Counted from the first letter of the stretch, positions 1-9,908 are shown. The stretch: 64,000 bases of DNA from Amycolatopsis jiangsuensis (GCF_014204865.1 NZ_JACHMG010000001.1:3312501-3376500), one strand, 5' to 3'. Numbers and translations are program-made. The notes: generated from the sequence alone by a model not told the origin.

Positions 1-441
1 GGCGCGTTGTGCTGGTTGCCGCGAATCGGCGAATGGGCGTCAGTGGTCACCCGGCTGCTGCGGCCCGGCGGCCGGCTGTTCCTGCGCGAGGGCCACCCGA
101 TGCTGTGGGGGCTCGACGACGAAGCCGAACGCGCGTGGCCGAAATACGACTACTTCGAACACGCCGAACCGCTGGTGTTCAGCGACGACACCACGTACGT
201 GGAGACCGACGAACGCCTGCGCGACACCACCACGCACAGCTGGAACCACGGCCTCGGCGAGATCGTCACCGCGCTGCTGGAGCGGGGCATGACGCTGACC
301 GGGCTGACCGAGCACGATTCGGTGCCGTGGAACGCGCTGCCGCACGAGATGGAACCGGCCGGGCACGGCGAATGGCGGCTGCGCGACAACCCGCGCCGGC
401 TCGCGGCGAGCTACACCCTGCAGGCGGTGCTGGCCTCCTAG
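1..441 (+). CDS. SAM-dependent methyltransferase, C-terminal part
   Basis: The reading frame is open from the first base, so the N-terminus with the SAM-binding glycine motif lies outside the window. The visible part includes LLRPGGRLFLREGHPMLW, which resembles the post-strand-4/5 region of class I methyltransferases (the RPGG turn), followed by a variable C-terminal region of about 100 residues. The substrate cannot be told. The stop codon TAG (439-441) overlaps a predicted -10 box for the next gene. The family call rests on the RPGG-type segment only. Confidence 0.7.
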   Translation, partial: GALCWLPRIGEWASVVTRLLRPGGRLFLREGHPMLWGLDDEAERAWPKYDYFEHAEPLVFSDDTTYVETDERLRDTTTHSWNHGLGEIVTALLERGMTLTGLTEHDSVPWNALPHEMEPAGHGEWRLRDNPRRLAASYTLQAVLAS

Positions 442-451
442 AGTGCGCGGC

Positions 452-1444
452 ATGACTCGTGCCCGCGTCGCCGTCGCCGCACTGGGCGGCACCATCTCCA
501 TGGCCCCAGGACGTTCCCCGGATGACGGCGTGGTGCCTAGGCTCAGTGCCGAGGACCTGCTCGGCGGACTCGGTGCCGACCTGCCGATGGACGTCACGGC
601 GGGCACGCTCGCCGGGCTGTCCAGTGCGTCCATGAGCTACGCGAAGCTGGCGCAGACCCGGCAGTGGGGCATCGAGCAGATCGAGGCCGGCGCCGCCGGG
701 CTGGTGGTGGTGCAGGGCACCGACACCCTCGAGGAGACGGCGTACTTCTTCGAGCTGACCTGGCCGTTCGACGAACCGGTGGTGGTCACCGGCGCGATGC
801 GGAACCCGAGCCTGCCCAGCCCGGACGGACCGGCCAACCTGCTCACGGCGCTCACCGTCGCGGCCGATCCCCGCAGCCGCGGCCGCGGCGCGCTGGTCGC
901 GTTCGACGACGACGTACACGCGGCACGCTGGGTGCGAAAGGCGCATTCCAGTCACCTGGAAGCGTTTTCCTCCGTCCCCGCCGGGCCGCTCGGCATGGTC
1001 GCCGAAGGCGCCGTGCACTACTTCCACCCTTCGGCGCCGCGTCCGCCCGCGTTGCCGGCCGGTGAGGTCGACGGGCTGGTTCCGCTGCTGGAATCCGGAC
1101 TCGCCGATTCCGGCGAGCTGCTTTCCCTGGTGCTGGCCGCAGGGGCGCGTGGCGTGGTGCTGGCAGGCGCCGGCGTGGGCCACGTCTCGAGCGGGACCGC
1201 GGACGTCGTCCAGGCCGCGCAGGTGCCGATCGTGGTCGCCACGCGCACCGGTGCCGGCCCGACTTTCCGCGGCACGTACGGGTTTCACGGTTCCGAATCG
1301 AGTCTGATCCGGATGGGGGCGACCATGGCGGGCTGGCTGTGCCCGCGGAAATCCCGGGTACTGCTGCAGCTTCTGCTCGCCGCCGGAACGTCCCGCGCCG
1401 AAATCGAGCACCAGTTCCGCCTCCGCGGCGACCTCGACCGCTGA
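452..1444 (+). CDS. Asparaginase family protein (type I/II L-asparaginase fold)
   Basis: A 330-residue protein predicted to hydrolyse L-asparagine to aspartate and ammonia. The N-terminus carries LGGTIS with the nucleophilic Thr near residue 13, and QGTDTLEET near residues 88-96 supplies the second catalytic Thr-Asp pair; both motifs define the asparaginase/glutaminase family. No signal peptide is seen, so it is probably cytoplasmic. I chose ATG 452 over an in-frame GTG at 443. TAGAGT at 439-444 is a good -10 box and ends 7 nt before this ATG, implying a leaderless mRNA, and there is no Shine-Dalgarno before either start. The -10 box overlaps the stop codon of the upstream methyltransferase gene. 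Confidence 0.85.
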   Translation: MTRARVAVAALGGTISMAPGRSPDDGVVPRLSAEDLLGGLGADLPMDVTAGTLAGLSSASMSYAKLAQTRQWGIEQIEAGAAGLVVVQGTDTLEETAYFFELTWPFDEPVVVTGAMRNPSLPSPDGPANLLTALTVAADPRSRGRGALVAFDDDVHAARWVRKAHSSHLEAFSSVPAGPLGMVAEGAVHYFHPSAPRPPALPAGEVDGLVPLLESGLADSGELLSLVLAAGARGVVLAGAGVGHVSSGTADVVQAAQVPIVVATRTGAGPTFRGTYGFHGSESSLIRMGATMAGWLCPRKSRVLLQLLLAAGTSRAEIEHQFRLRGDLDR

Positions 1445-1639
1445 GCGTCCACGCCGGATAATCCGTCCGGACGAGGAGCCGGAGCAGCAGCCGTACGACC
1501 GGCAAGCAGTCCTGACGCGCTGCCCGAAGAAGCCCCGCCGGGCCGACCAACGGGCACCTCGGGACGCTGCCGATGCGGGACACTGGACACGGCTGCTACC
1601 ACCGGTAGGGAAACGGCCTGCCACAGAGAGGAACGCGTC

Positions 1640-2845
1640 TTGTCGTCGTCGGTGCTGCCTCTGCCGAACGAGGCCGTCTGCCCGTTCGGCCCCAACCCCG
1701 AACTCTCCGCACTCCGGGAAACCACGCCCCTGCCCCGGGTGTCGTGCCCGACCGGAATCGAGGCGTGGCTCGTCAGCCGTTACGCCGACGTCCGCGAGGT
1801 GCTGGGCGCCCCGCAACGGTTCAGCAGCCGCGGCGGCTCGGCCGGGCACCTGCTGGCGCACACGCCCCCGGATTCCCCGATCGAGGAAGGCGAATTCGCC
1901 CGGATGGACGGCGCCGACCACGTCCGGTTCCGGCATCTGTTCGCCCCGGCCGTCTCGACCGCGAAGCGGATGGCGGAGATCCGGCCGATGGTGCAGCGCA
2001 TCGTCGACGAAGCACTGGACGCGCTCGCCGAGCGGGACCACCCGGTCGACCTGCACGAGGAGTTCGCCAAACCGGTCACCACGGCGGTGATCGGGGAACT
2101 GCTCGGCGTCCCCGCGGCGGACCGGGGACTTTTCCACCGGGCGGCCGAGGCGCTGTTCAGCGGCGAAACCGACGTCGACGAGTTCGGCGCCGCGAAAACG
2201 CCGCTCTACGACTACGTGCAGGACCTCGTCACGCAACGGCGAGCGGAACCGGGTGAGGACGCGATCAGCATCCTGGCCACCCGCGGCACCGATTTCAGCG
2301 ACTTCGAGCTGGTCCGGATGGCGGCCGGGCTGCTGGTCGCCGGATACGACACGACCGCGAGCCTGATCACCCACGCCACTCTCGCCCTGCTCGAAGACCC
2401 CGGCCAGCTCGCGCTGCTGCGCGACGAGCCGGACGTGCTGCCCGGAGCAGTCGAGGAGGTGGTGCGCCTGCTCGGCGTCGGCGCCGGTCTGCTGCGCGTC
2501 GCGGTCACCGACACCGAAATCGCCGGAACGCCGATCGCCGCCGGCGACTACGTCGTGGTCGCCGTGCAGGGCGCGAACCACGACCCGGCCCAGTTCGCCG
2601 AACCCGGCCGGCTCGACCTGCGCCGCGACAACCGGCGCCACCTCGGCTTCGGCTTCGGCCCGCACCAGTGCGTCGGCCAGCAGCTGGCGCGCCTGGAACT
2701 GAACGTGGTGCTGGGGACTCTGCCGCGGCGGATCCCGTCCCTGCGCCTGGCCGTGCCGATCACCGACCTCCGGTTCAAGACCGACACCCCGATCACCGGG
2801 CCCGCGCACCTGCCGGTCACGTGGGACGAGATCCGGCCCGCGTAG
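1640..2845 (+). CDS. Cytochrome P450
   Basis: A 401-residue soluble bacterial P450, a heme-thiolate monooxygenase needing external ferredoxin/reductase partners that are not encoded nearby. Visible signatures are the I-helix AGYDTTAS oxygen-activation motif, an ExxR-type EEVVRLL segment, and the heme loop FGFGPHQCVGQQLARLEL with axial Cys344. The length is normal for the family. TTG 1640 is chosen because GAGAGGA lies about 7 nt upstream and the product then begins just before the usual N-terminal Pro-rich segment. The gene converges on the cysteine dioxygenase gene with zero bases between the two stop codons. The substrate is unknown. Confidence 0.9.
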   Translation: MSSSVLPLPNEAVCPFGPNPELSALRETTPLPRVSCPTGIEAWLVSRYADVREVLGAPQRFSSRGGSAGHLLAHTPPDSPIEEGEFARMDGADHVRFRHLFAPAVSTAKRMAEIRPMVQRIVDEALDALAERDHPVDLHEEFAKPVTTAVIGELLGVPAADRGLFHRAAEALFSGETDVDEFGAAKTPLYDYVQDLVTQRRAEPGEDAISILATRGTDFSDFELVRMAAGLLVAGYDTTASLITHATLALLEDPGQLALLRDEPDVLPGAVEEVVRLLGVGAGLLRVAVTDTEIAGTPIAAGDYVVVAVQGANHDPAQFAEPGRLDLRRDNRRHLGFGFGPHQCVGQQLARLELNVVLGTLPRRIPSLRLAVPITDLRFKTDTPITGPAHLPVTWDEIRPA

Positions 2846-3325
2846 TCACTCCGCCCGGTGCGGGCCGTGCACCGGGTCTGAGACGTAGGAGCGCATCTGC
2901 CGGGCCTCCCGGTATACGTGCACGCTGATCGCCGGATCCGGCCCGTCGTTGCGCACCTCGTGCACGTACCCGGGCCCGAACACTCGCGACTGCCCGGCCG
3001 AGAGCGCGTGCACCTCGGTCACGGCGCGGCCGCCGGGTGCGCGGCGGGCGACGGTCTCGCTCAGCCGGCCCGAAACCACGGTGAAGGCACCGGTGGCGAA
3101 AGCGTGGTCGTGCAGGTCGGTGTGCTGGCCGGGAAGCCAGCTCAGCAGCCAGATCTCCTGGCCGCCGGCGCTTTCGACCAGCGCGGAGAACCGCTCGTCG
3201 GGGTCGTAGCGCAGCAGGCTGCCCCAGCGTTCCCGGTCGGCGGCCACCTCGACGGCGGTGCGCACCGGATGGCGCAGGGCAGGGTTTTCAGGACGCAGCA
3301 GGGTGTTGTCCGGAACGGCGAACAT
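2846..3325 (-). CDS. Cysteine dioxygenase type I
   Basis: A 159-residue cupin predicted to oxidise L-cysteine to cysteine sulfinate with non-heme iron. HTDLHDHAFATGAF followed by VVSGRLSE carries the two N-terminal iron-ligand histidines of cysteine dioxygenases, and YVHEVRND supplies the third. The length fits bacterial CDOs. The start ATG 3325 has AAGGA about 10 nt upstream. A nine-codon ORF rich in Cys codons lies 50 nt upstream (3377-3406), suggesting control by cysteine supply. The gene abuts the P450 gene tail to tail. I found no other sulfur-metabolism gene beside it. Confidence 0.87.
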   Translation of the reverse strand: MFAVPDNTLLRPENPALRHPVRTAVEVAADRERWGSLLRYDPDERFSALVESAGGQEIWLLSWLPGQHTDLHDHAFATGAFTVVSGRLSETVARRAPGGRAVTEVHALSAGQSRVFGPGYVHEVRNDGPDPAISVHVYREARQMRSYVSDPVHGPHRAE

Positions 3326-3376
3326 GACGGAGAAATCCTTCGCAGGAAGCAGTGTCGAGCTGGGCCGGGGCTGGGT

Positions 3377-3406
3377 TCACCGACAACAGCGACACGACGC
3401 GCACAT
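3377..3406 (-). CDS. Cys-rich leader peptide upstream of cysteine dioxygenase
   Basis: The short ORF reads MCASCRCCR and then TGA, so four of its nine codons are Cys. It ends 51 nt before the cysteine dioxygenase start codon. Small upstream ORFs with dense Cys codons are known before cysteine-metabolism genes in mycobacteria, where ribosome stalling or passage changes access to the downstream start. Neither a convincing -10 box nor a Shine-Dalgarno was found for it. Translation is inferred from the extreme composition and the fit to the downstream function. Confidence 0.55.
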   Translation of the reverse strand: MCASCRCCR

Positions 3407-3518
3407 GACCGGGCACGGGGCACACGACCCCGGCCACACAGTCTTCGCACCCGTCAGCATGCCCCACACTCAACCAGCGCCTGCCCGGCCGGACAACCCG
3501 TCCCAGCTCGTGGACGCC

Positions 3519-4592
3519 TCAGCTCCACTCGTGCTTCTGCGACCGGCCGAGCAGCTCCGCTCCGGCCTGCCGCGGGTCGACCCCCTCGTGACAGACCCGG
3601 TGCATCGCATCCGTGATCGGCATGTCGACCCCGAGCCCGCCGGCGAGCGCGCGGATCGACGAGCACGACGCGACCCCCTCCGCGACCTGCCCTCCGGCCG
3701 CGGCCTGCGCTTGCGCGAGCGTCTCCCCCCGGCCCAGCCGTTCGCCGAAAGTACGGTTGCGCGACAACGGTGACGAGCACGTCGCCACGAGATCGCCCAA
3801 ACCGGCCAGCCCGGCGAATGTCAGCGGGTCCGCGCCGAGCCGCGCGCCCAGCCGGGCCATCTCGGCGAGGCCACGGGTGATCAGCGTCGCCATCGTGTTC
3901 GCGCCCAGCCCCATCCCGGCCGCCATCCCGCAGCTCAGCGCGATCACGTTCTTGCACGCGCCGCCGAGTTCGCAGCCCACCACATCGGTGTTGGTGTAGG
4001 GCCGGAAGTACTGGTTCGACGTGGCCCGCTGCACGGCCTTGGCCCGCTCGTGGTCGGCACACGCCAGCACCGCCGCCGCCGGCTGCCCGTCGGCGATCTC
4101 GCGGGCCAGGTTCGGACCGGACACGACCACGATCTCGCCGGCGTCCACCTCGGCCAGCTCCGCGATCACCTCACTCATCCGCTTGAGCGTGCCCAGTTCC
4201 ACGCCCTTGGCGAGGCTGACCAGGATCGCCTCCGGCGGCAGCAGCGGCCGCCAGCCGGTGAGGTTGCCGCGCAGGCTCTGGCTCGGCACCCCGAGCACCA
4301 CCGCCTGCGCCCCGTCCAGCGCGGCCGCGGCGTCCGACGTCGCGGTGATCCGCTCCGGCAGCCGCGTGCCCGGCAGGTACGACTCGTTGCGGTGTTCTGC
4401 CCGGATTTCCTCGGCGATGTCCTCCCGGCGCGCCCACATCGTGACGTCCCGCCCGGCGTCACCGAGCACCTTCGCGAACGCGGTGCCCCACGAGCCCGCG
4501 CCGAGCACGGTGACCCGCTGCACGTCGTCCGTGAAGGCTCGCTTCCCGGAATCCCTCGGAGAGGTCTTCACGGACTCCGCGGCCATCCCCAT
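3519..4592 (-). CDS. gpsA: NAD(P)+-dependent glycerol-3-phosphate dehydrogenase
   Basis: Predicted to reduce dihydroxyacetone phosphate to sn-glycerol-3-phosphate for phospholipid synthesis. [14 protein letters not shown] near residue 30 is the GxGxWG dinucleotide-binding loop, VSLAKGVE carries the catalytic-region lysine, and [14 protein letters not shown] with NRTFG is the conserved C-terminal domain signature. At 357 residues it has a slightly long N-terminus. ATG 4592 overlaps the plsC stop by one base (TGATG), and ATG 4586 is an alternative. Its coupling to plsC puts glycerol-3-phosphate formation and acylation in one transcript. Confidence 0.93.
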   Translation of the reverse strand: MGMAAESVKTSPRDSGKRAFTDDVQRVTVLGAGSWGTAFAKVLGDAGRDVTMWARREDIAEEIRAEHRNESYLPGTRLPERITATSDAAAALDGAQAVVLGVPSQSLRGNLTGWRPLLPPEAILVSLAKGVELGTLKRMSEVIAELAEVDAGEIVVVSGPNLAREIADGQPAAAVLACADHERAKAVQRATSNQYFRPYTNTDVVGCELGGACKNVIALSCGMAAGMGLGANTMATLITRGLAEMARLGARLGADPLTFAGLAGLGDLVATCSSPLSRNRTFGERLGRGETLAQAQAAAGGQVAEGVASCSSIRALAGGLGVDMPITDAMHRVCHEGVDPRQAGAELLGRSQKHEWS

Positions 4593-5296
4593 CAGGAACC
4601 GTCCGCCGGCTTCTTCGCGGGCGGCTCCTCCTGGCGGATCTCCGCCAGCAGCTCGGTGACCCGGTCCATCATCAGCTCGGTGATCTCGCGCAGCGTCGAC
4701 GCACTGCGCGGGTTCGCGCCGTCATAGGCGGACAGATCGAGCGGATCGCCGACCAGGTGCGTGATCCTCTTCCGCGGGAACGGTGTGAACTTCTTGGTGT
4801 AGCCGTTGAAGATCTGGTTGGTGCCCCACCGTGCGACCGGGATCACCGGCACGTCGTTCTGCAACGCGAGCCGGGCGGCACCGGTGTAGGACTTCTTCGG
4901 CCAGCCCGCCGGGTCCTTGGTGATGGTGCCCTCCGGGTAGATCACGATCACCTTGCCCTCGGCCAGCGCCTCGTGCGCGTGCTTGAGGCTGTCGCCGGCC
5001 GCGCTCGACCCGCGCGACACCGGGATCTGTCCCGAGCCGGTGACGATCCGGCCGAACACCGGCACCTTCTTCAGGCTGTCCTTCAGGAAGAACCGCGGGA
5101 CTCGCTTCTGCCGGTGCACGAACACCGCGTCCACAACCGGGTCCAGATGCGAGATGTGGTTCATCACCAGCACCGCCGGTCCGTGGCGCGGGATCTTCTC
5201 CGCACCGAGGTACGCCCGCTTGCCGATCGCGGTCAGCGGGTAGAACACGGTGGCGGCCAGGCCCACCCAGAAGCCGCCCTTCTCACGCCGCGTCAA
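4592..5296 (-). CDS. plsC: 1-acyl-sn-glycerol-3-phosphate acyltransferase
   Basis: A 234-residue membrane-associated acyltransferase that makes phosphatidic acid. NHISHLDP matches the catalytic NHxxxxD box, YPEGT is the substrate-binding FPEGT-type motif, and [13 protein letters not shown] is the usual fourth block. An N-terminal hydrophobic segment ([15 protein letters not shown]) would anchor it. The start is TTG 5296, chosen because a strong GAGGAGGAG lies just upstream. It is first gene of a plsC-gpsA operon. A tandem 16-bp direct repeat lies immediately upstream (5308-5339). Confidence 0.9.
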   Translation of the reverse strand: MTRREKGGFWVGLAATVFYPLTAIGKRAYLGAEKIPRHGPAVLVMNHISHLDPVVDAVFVHRQKRVPRFFLKDSLKKVPVFGRIVTGSGQIPVSRGSSAAGDSLKHAHEALAEGKVIVIYPEGTITKDPAGWPKKSYTGAARLALQNDVPVIPVARWGTNQIFNGYTKKFTPFPRKRITHLVGDPLDLSAYDGANPRSASTLREITELMMDRVTELLAEIRQEEPPAKKPADGS

Positions 5297-5307
5297 GACT
5301 CCTCCTC

Positions 5308-5339
5308 ATCGAAGCTGTGCACGATCGAAGCTGTGCACG
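5308..5339. repeat. Two tandem copies of a 16-bp repeat upstream of plsC
   Basis: ATCGAAGCTGTGCACG occurs twice with no spacer, at 5308-5323 and 5324-5339. It lies between the divergent plsC and cofC genes, about 12 bp from the plsC start. A regulator-binding site is possible, but no known operator was recognised. Confidence 0.6.
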
Positions 5340-5424
5340 CCTGATCCTGCCGCGCGCCGGTTCACGCAGTCCAGGGAGGGTGCGCTCACCACCCTCGGAC
5401 CGGGTTTCGGGTAAAGATGGACGG

Positions 5425-6057
5425 GTGGACGTGGACTTGGTCGTGCCGTTGAAACACCCGCGTGAAGGCAAGTCGCGGCTGCGGGGAGCGGTCGCCGCGG
5501 ACCGGCACGCTGAGCTGGTGCTCGCGCTGGCGCAGGACACCCTGACGGCGGTCACGTCGGTGGCAGGAGTGCGGCGGGTGCTGGTGGTGGCCGCCGAGCC
5601 GGGCGCGTTGCCGATGCTGGCCGGCCTGGGCGTCGAGCTGGTCGAGGAACCTGTGGCGGGCGGGCTGAACGAGGCGTTGCGATACGGCGCGGAGCTGCTG
5701 CGTGCGGACTCCCCACGCGGCCTGGTCGGCGCGCTGCAGGCTGATCTCCCGGCGTTGCGCGCGGGAGATCTGGCGCGCGCGCTGTCCGAGGCCGACGGGC
5801 GTCGTGCGGTGGTCGCGGACCGGCAGGGCACCGGCACCACGCTGCTGCTGGCCGCACCCGGTGCCCCGCTCGACCCGCACTTCGGCGCCGGTTCGGCGCG
5901 GCTGCACGTCGAGTCCGGAGCCGTCCCGCTCAGCGGCGAACTGCCGTCGCTGCGCAGCGACGTCGACACCCCGGACGATCTTCGGCACGCCGCGACGCTG
6001 GGCCTGGGCAAGCGCACCGCGGCGCTGCTCCCGGCGGAGTCCGCGCCGGTGCGCTGA
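5425..6057 (+). CDS. cofC: 2-phospho-L-lactate / phosphoenolpyruvate guanylyltransferase
   Basis: A 210-residue nucleotidyltransferase predicted to activate phosphoenolpyruvate (FbiD) or phospholactate (CofC) with GTP in coenzyme F420 synthesis. VPLKHPREGKSRL is the characteristic N-terminal nucleotide-binding segment, GALQADLPALRAGDL carries the acidic metal-binding turn, and RSDVDTPDDL is the conserved C-terminal motif. GTG 5425 is the chosen start because homology begins there. TAAAGA at 5412-5417 ends 7 nt before it, which hints at a leaderless mRNA but is an imperfect -10. The position beside gpsA and ppk1 matches mycobacterial fbiD (Rv2983), as I recall. Confidence 0.85.
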   Translation: MDVDLVVPLKHPREGKSRLRGAVAADRHAELVLALAQDTLTAVTSVAGVRRVLVVAAEPGALPMLAGLGVELVEEPVAGGLNEALRYGAELLRADSPRGLVGALQADLPALRAGDLARALSEADGRRAVVADRQGTGTTLLLAAPGAPLDPHFGAGSARLHVESGAVPLSGELPSLRSDVDTPDDLRHAATLGLGKRTAALLPAESAPVR

Positions 6058-6112
6058 GCTGTTCACTCGACCTTCATCGCGGTCTGCGCGGACGGCAGGG
6101 TTGTAGTGAACA

Positions 6113-8911
6113 ATGGGTACCGTGAGCACAGCAGACGGCAATCCCCCGGCCACCGAAGGACCGCCCGCGCGGCGGCGCAGGGCCGCGAAGCCCGACGCCG
6201 GCCCGTCCCCCGCCCGCCACACCGGCTCAGCAGCGAAGCCGGCCACGGCCGCCACCTCGACCTCGGGCTCGGCCTCGGCCTCGGCGAAGAAGCCGGCGAA
6301 GGGCGAGAGCGCCAAGCGAGGCAGCACGCGTAAGACAGCGGCGCCGGCAAGTGCGTTACGCACCACAGCCCCCACGAAGCCCGCCGGGAAGACGAAGGGC
6401 TCGTCAACCTCCGCACCGGCAGGTACCTCGAAGCCCGCCAAAACTGCCAAGTCCGGCAAGACGACTCCGGAAGCCGCGAAGGGCGCCTCGGGCCCGACCG
6501 GCAGGACCACACCGGCCCCGGCCACCGCCAAAGCCGTCCCGGCCGCCAAGTCCAAGCCCGGCAAGGCGACCCCGGCCGCCGCCGCCAAGAGCACCTCGGT
6601 TCCGGCCGCCGCGAAGCCCACCTCCGACTCAGCCGGCAAGACGACATCGGGTGCCGCCAAACCCGCGGGCACCACGGCCAAGTCCCGCGCGGCCCGAGCC
6701 ACCGCGTCCGGCGCCGGGAAGCCCGCGCCGTCGACCGCGGTGAAAACCGCCAGTCCGGTACTCGCGGCCGCCCGCCGCGGGCCGGGCGCCGACGAGGAGT
6801 TCCGCGCGATTCCGTCCGCTCCGCCCGCGGTCACCACTGCGCCCACCGCCGTCGAGACGTTGCCGGACGACCGTTACTTCAACCGCGAGCTGTCCTGGCT
6901 CGACTTCAACGCCCGGGTGCTCGCGCTGGGCGAGGACGAGTCGCAGCCCCTGCTCGAGCGGGCGAAGTTCCTGGCCATCTTCGCGTCCAATCTGGACGAG
7001 TTCTACATGGTCCGGGTGGCCGGGCTGAAGCGGCGGGACGACACCGGGCTGTCCGTGCGCAGCGCGGACGGACTCACCCCGCGCGAACAGCTGGACTACA
7101 TCTCCAAACGCAACCAGGACCTCGTGGAGCGGCACACCGCCGCGTTCAAGGAGCACCTGCGCCCGCAGCTGGCCGAACAGGACATCCGGATCGTCGGCTG
7201 GGCCGATCTGAGCGGGGCGCAGCAGCTGCGCCTGTCCAGCTACTTCTCCGAGCAGATCTTCCCGGTGCTCACCCCGCTGGCGGTCGATCCGGCCCACCCG
7301 TTCCCCTACATTTCCGGGCTTTCGCTGAACCTCGCGGTCACCGTGCGGGATCCGCACGGCGGCACGGAACGCTTCGCGCGGGTCAAGGTGCCCAGCAACG
7401 TGCCGCGGCTGATGCGGGTGGAGACCGAGCGCGCCAGCCGCAGCGCGACGTTCCTGCCGCTGGAGGAACTCATCGCGGCACACCTCGGCGAGCTGTTCAC
7501 CGGGATGGAAGTGACCGAGCACCACGTGTTCCGGGTCACCCGCAACGCCGACTTCGAGGTCGAGGAGGACCGCGACGAGGACCTCCTGCAGGCACTGGAA
7601 CGGGAACTGGCGCAGCGCAGGTTCGGCCCGCCGGTGCGGCTCGAGGTGGCGCAGGACATGAGCGAGCACATGCTCGAACTGTTGCTGCGCGAGCTGGAAG
7701 TGGCGCCCGAGGACGTGGTCGAGGTGCCCGGCCTGCTCGACCTCACCTGCCTGTTCCAGCTTTCCGGGGTGGACCGCAAGGAGCTCAAGGACCGGCCGTT
7801 CGTGCCCGCGACGCATCCGGCGTTCGGTGAACGCGAGACGCCCAAGAGCGTGTTCGCGACGCTGCGCGAGGGCGACGTGCTGGTGCACCACCCCTACGAT
7901 TCGTTCTCCACGAGCGTGCAACGGTTCATCGAGCAGGCCGCGGCCGATTCGAAGGTGCTGGCGATCAAGCAGACGCTGTACCGCACCTCGGGCGATTCGC
8001 CGATCGTCGACGCGCTGATCGACGCCGCCGAAGCGGGCAAGCAGGTCGTGGCGCTGGTGGAGATCAAGGCGCGGTTCGACGAGCAGGCCAACATCACCTG
8101 GGCCCGCACGCTGGAACGCGCGGGCGTGCACGTGGTCTACGGGCTCGTCGGACTCAAAACGCACTGCAAGGTCTCCATGGTGGTCCGCCAGGAGGGCTCG
8201 ACCATCCGCCGCTACTGCCACCTCGGCACCGGCAACTACAACCCGAAGACCGCGCGGCTGTACGAGGACCTCGGGCTGCTCACCGCCGATCCGAGCATCG
8301 GCGCGGACATCACCGACCTGTTCAACGTGCTCACCGGGTACTCGCGCCAGGACACCTACCGCACCATCCTCACGTCGCCGCACGGGATCCGCCGCGGCAT
8401 CGTGCGGGCGATCGGCGAGGAGATCGAACTGGCCAGGGCCGGACTGCAGGCGGGCATCCGGATCAAGTGCAACTCCCTCGTCGACGAGCAGGTGATCGAC
8501 GCGCTCTACCACGCTTCGCAGGCCGGGGTTCCGGTGGACGTGGTGGTGCGCGGGATCTGCGCGTTGAAGCCGGGAGTGGAGGGGCTGAGCGAGAACATCC
8601 GGGTCCGCTCGATCCTCGGCCGGTTTTTGGAACACTCGCGGGTGTTCCACTTCCGGGCCGGCGGCACGCACTGGATCGGCAGCGCGGACATGATGCACCG
8701 CAATCTTGACCGCCGGATCGAGGCGCTGGTGCGGGTCAAGGACCCGAAGCTGACCGCCGAACTGGACGCCGTGTTCGACTCCGCGCTCGACCCGGCCACC
8801 CGGTGCTGGGTGCTCAGCACGAACGGGGAGTGGCAACCGTTCCCCGCTGCCGGTTCGCAGGTGCGTGACCACCAGACCGAACTCGCGAAACTGCACGGAG
8901 CTGCCGGATGA
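6113..8911 (+). CDS. ppk: Polyphosphate kinase 1 with a long basic N-terminal extension
   Basis: Reversibly makes polyphosphate from ATP. The catalytic body begins at [15 protein letters not shown] near residue 252, contains [11 protein letters not shown] and KTHCKVSMV, and carries the autophosphorylated histidine near residue 703 in [13 protein letters not shown]. The first ~250 residues are low-complexity Lys/Ala/Pro/Ser/Thr sequence, such as [15 protein letters not shown], much like the tails of the HU proteins encoded a few kb away. This is far longer than the N-terminus I recall for mycobacterial PPK1. ATG 6113 is used; GTG 6122 is in frame. It overlaps mutT1 by ATGA. Confidence 0.94.
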   Translation: MGTVSTADGNPPATEGPPARRRRAAKPDAGPSPARHTGSAAKPATAATSTSGSASASAKKPAKGESAKRGSTRKTAAPASALRTTAPTKPAGKTKGSSTSAPAGTSKPAKTAKSGKTTPEAAKGASGPTGRTTPAPATAKAVPAAKSKPGKATPAAAAKSTSVPAAAKPTSDSAGKTTSGAAKPAGTTAKSRAARATASGAGKPAPSTAVKTASPVLAAARRGPGADEEFRAIPSAPPAVTTAPTAVETLPDDRYFNRELSWLDFNARVLALGEDESQPLLERAKFLAIFASNLDEFYMVRVAGLKRRDDTGLSVRSADGLTPREQLDYISKRNQDLVERHTAAFKEHLRPQLAEQDIRIVGWADLSGAQQLRLSSYFSEQIFPVLTPLAVDPAHPFPYISGLSLNLAVTVRDPHGGTERFARVKVPSNVPRLMRVETERASRSATFLPLEELIAAHLGELFTGMEVTEHHVFRVTRNADFEVEEDRDEDLLQALERELAQRRFGPPVRLEVAQDMSEHMLELLLRELEVAPEDVVEVPGLLDLTCLFQLSGVDRKELKDRPFVPATHPAFGERETPKSVFATLREGDVLVHHPYDSFSTSVQRFIEQAAADSKVLAIKQTLYRTSGDSPIVDALIDAAEAGKQVVALVEIKARFDEQANITWARTLERAGVHVVYGLVGLKTHCKVSMVVRQEGSTIRRYCHLGTGNYNPKTARLYEDLGLLTADPSIGADITDLFNVLTGYSRQDTYRTILTSPHGIRRGIVRAIGEEIELARAGLQAGIRIKCNSLVDEQVIDALYHASQAGVPVDVVVRGICALKPGVEGLSENIRVRSILGRFLEHSRVFHFRAGGTHWIGSADMMHRNLDRRIEALVRVKDPKLTAELDAVFDSALDPATRCWVLSTNGEWQPFPAAGSQVRDHQTELAKLHGAAG

Positions 8912-9858
8912 GCGTGGATGTTCGGGCCGCCGGCGCGGTCCTGTGGCGCCCCGCGGCGTCCGGCACCGAGGTCGCGGTGGTCCATCGGCCGCGGTACGAC
9001 GACTGGTCGCTGCCGAAGGGAAAGGCCGACCCCGGCGAGACACTCCCGGCCACCGCGGTGCGGGAGATCGCCGAGGAGACCGGCTTTCGCGCGGTGCTCG
9101 GGCGCTACGTCGCGCAGACGGCCTACGAGGTCCCCGCACGGGGCAACGGGAAGCTGCTGAAGAAGACCGTCGACTACTTCAGCGGCGAAGCGGTTTCGGG
9201 CGAGTTCCGGCCCAACGAAGAGGTGGACGAACTGCGCTGGCTCGGGCCCGTGGAAGCCGAGCGATTGCTCACCCGGCCCGCGGACGTCGGTGTGCTGCGC
9301 GAGTTCTGCGCGCTGCCCGCGGACCTCACCACGGTGCTGCTCGTCCGGCACGCCAAGGCAGGCAAACGCGACGACTGGACCGGCGACGACGACCTGCGCC
9401 CGCTGTCGCAAGCCGGCCAGCGGCAGGCCGAGGCGTTGCGGGAACTGCTGCCACTCTTCGGCCCGGACCGGGTGTTCTCCGCGCCACGCCTGCGCTGCGT
9501 GCAGACCGTCGGCGGTGTCGCCGACGACCTGGCCACCGAAGTCCGGCACGAGCCCGCGTTGTCGGAAGAGGGCTACTGGCCCGACCCGGCCCGGGGAATC
9601 GCCCGTCTGCTGGCCATCGCCACCGCCGGCGGCACGCCACTGATCAGCAGCCAGGGCGGGGTGATCCCGGACCTGGTGAGCGCACTGGCCGTCCGCGAAG
9701 CCCTGGACCTGCCCGCCTCCCGCGGCGGCGTGGTCCCCAGCAAGAAGGGTTCGCTGTGGGTGCTGTCGTTCCGCACCTCCGGCACGACACCCGCGACGTT
9801 GGTGAGCGCGGACTACTACCCGAGCCCCCTGCCGCTACCGGTGCCGTCCCGTTCCTGA
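8908..9858 (+). CDS. mutT1: MutT1-type Nudix hydrolase with C-terminal histidine phosphatase domain
   Basis: A 316-residue two-domain enzyme. Residues ~1-140 form a Nudix domain with a complete box at residues 38-60 (GxxxxxE, then REIAEETGF). Residues ~145-316 form a histidine-phosphatase domain starting at [10 protein letters not shown], with a second conserved block at [14 protein letters not shown]. Mycobacterial MutT1 has this architecture and acts on 8-oxo-GTP/dGTP and diadenosine polyphosphates, so nucleotide-pool sanitation is the likely role. The 4-bp overlap with ppk indicates a ppk-mutT1 operon, ended by the hairpin at 9877-9908. Confidence 0.92.
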   Translation: MSVDVRAAGAVLWRPAASGTEVAVVHRPRYDDWSLPKGKADPGETLPATAVREIAEETGFRAVLGRYVAQTAYEVPARGNGKLLKKTVDYFSGEAVSGEFRPNEEVDELRWLGPVEAERLLTRPADVGVLREFCALPADLTTVLLVRHAKAGKRDDWTGDDDLRPLSQAGQRQAEALRELLPLFGPDRVFSAPRLRCVQTVGGVADDLATEVRHEPALSEEGYWPDPARGIARLLAIATAGGTPLISSQGGVIPDLVSALAVREALDLPASRGGVVPSKKGSLWVLSFRTSGTTPATLVSADYYPSPLPLPVPSRS

Positions 9859-9876
9859 CACCCGTTCCACGGGGAG

Positions 9877-9908
9877 AAGGGGAGCAGGATGGGCATCCTG
9901 CTCCCCTT
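9877..9908 (+). terminator. Hairpin terminator after mutT1
   Basis: A perfect 14-bp stem (9877-9890 with 9895-9908) and a GGGC loop lie 18 nt after the mutT1 stop. There is no T-tract, as is common in actinobacteria. Confidence 0.7.

Noticed and set aside
443..451. GTG 443 as asparaginase start
   Set aside because: It overlaps the predicted -10 TAGAGT, so it would not be in the mRNA if the promoter call is right.
266..2809. Very long open frame on the minus strand opposite the asparaginase and P450 genes
   Set aside because: It is antisense to two genes with clear motifs; high GC keeps such frames open. Similar antisense frames over leuC, cimA, ilvB, ilvD, gatB and the subtilase were rejected for the same reason.
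5417..5425. ATG at 5417 as cofC start
   Set aside because: It is out of frame with the CofC homology, which starts at GTG 5425.
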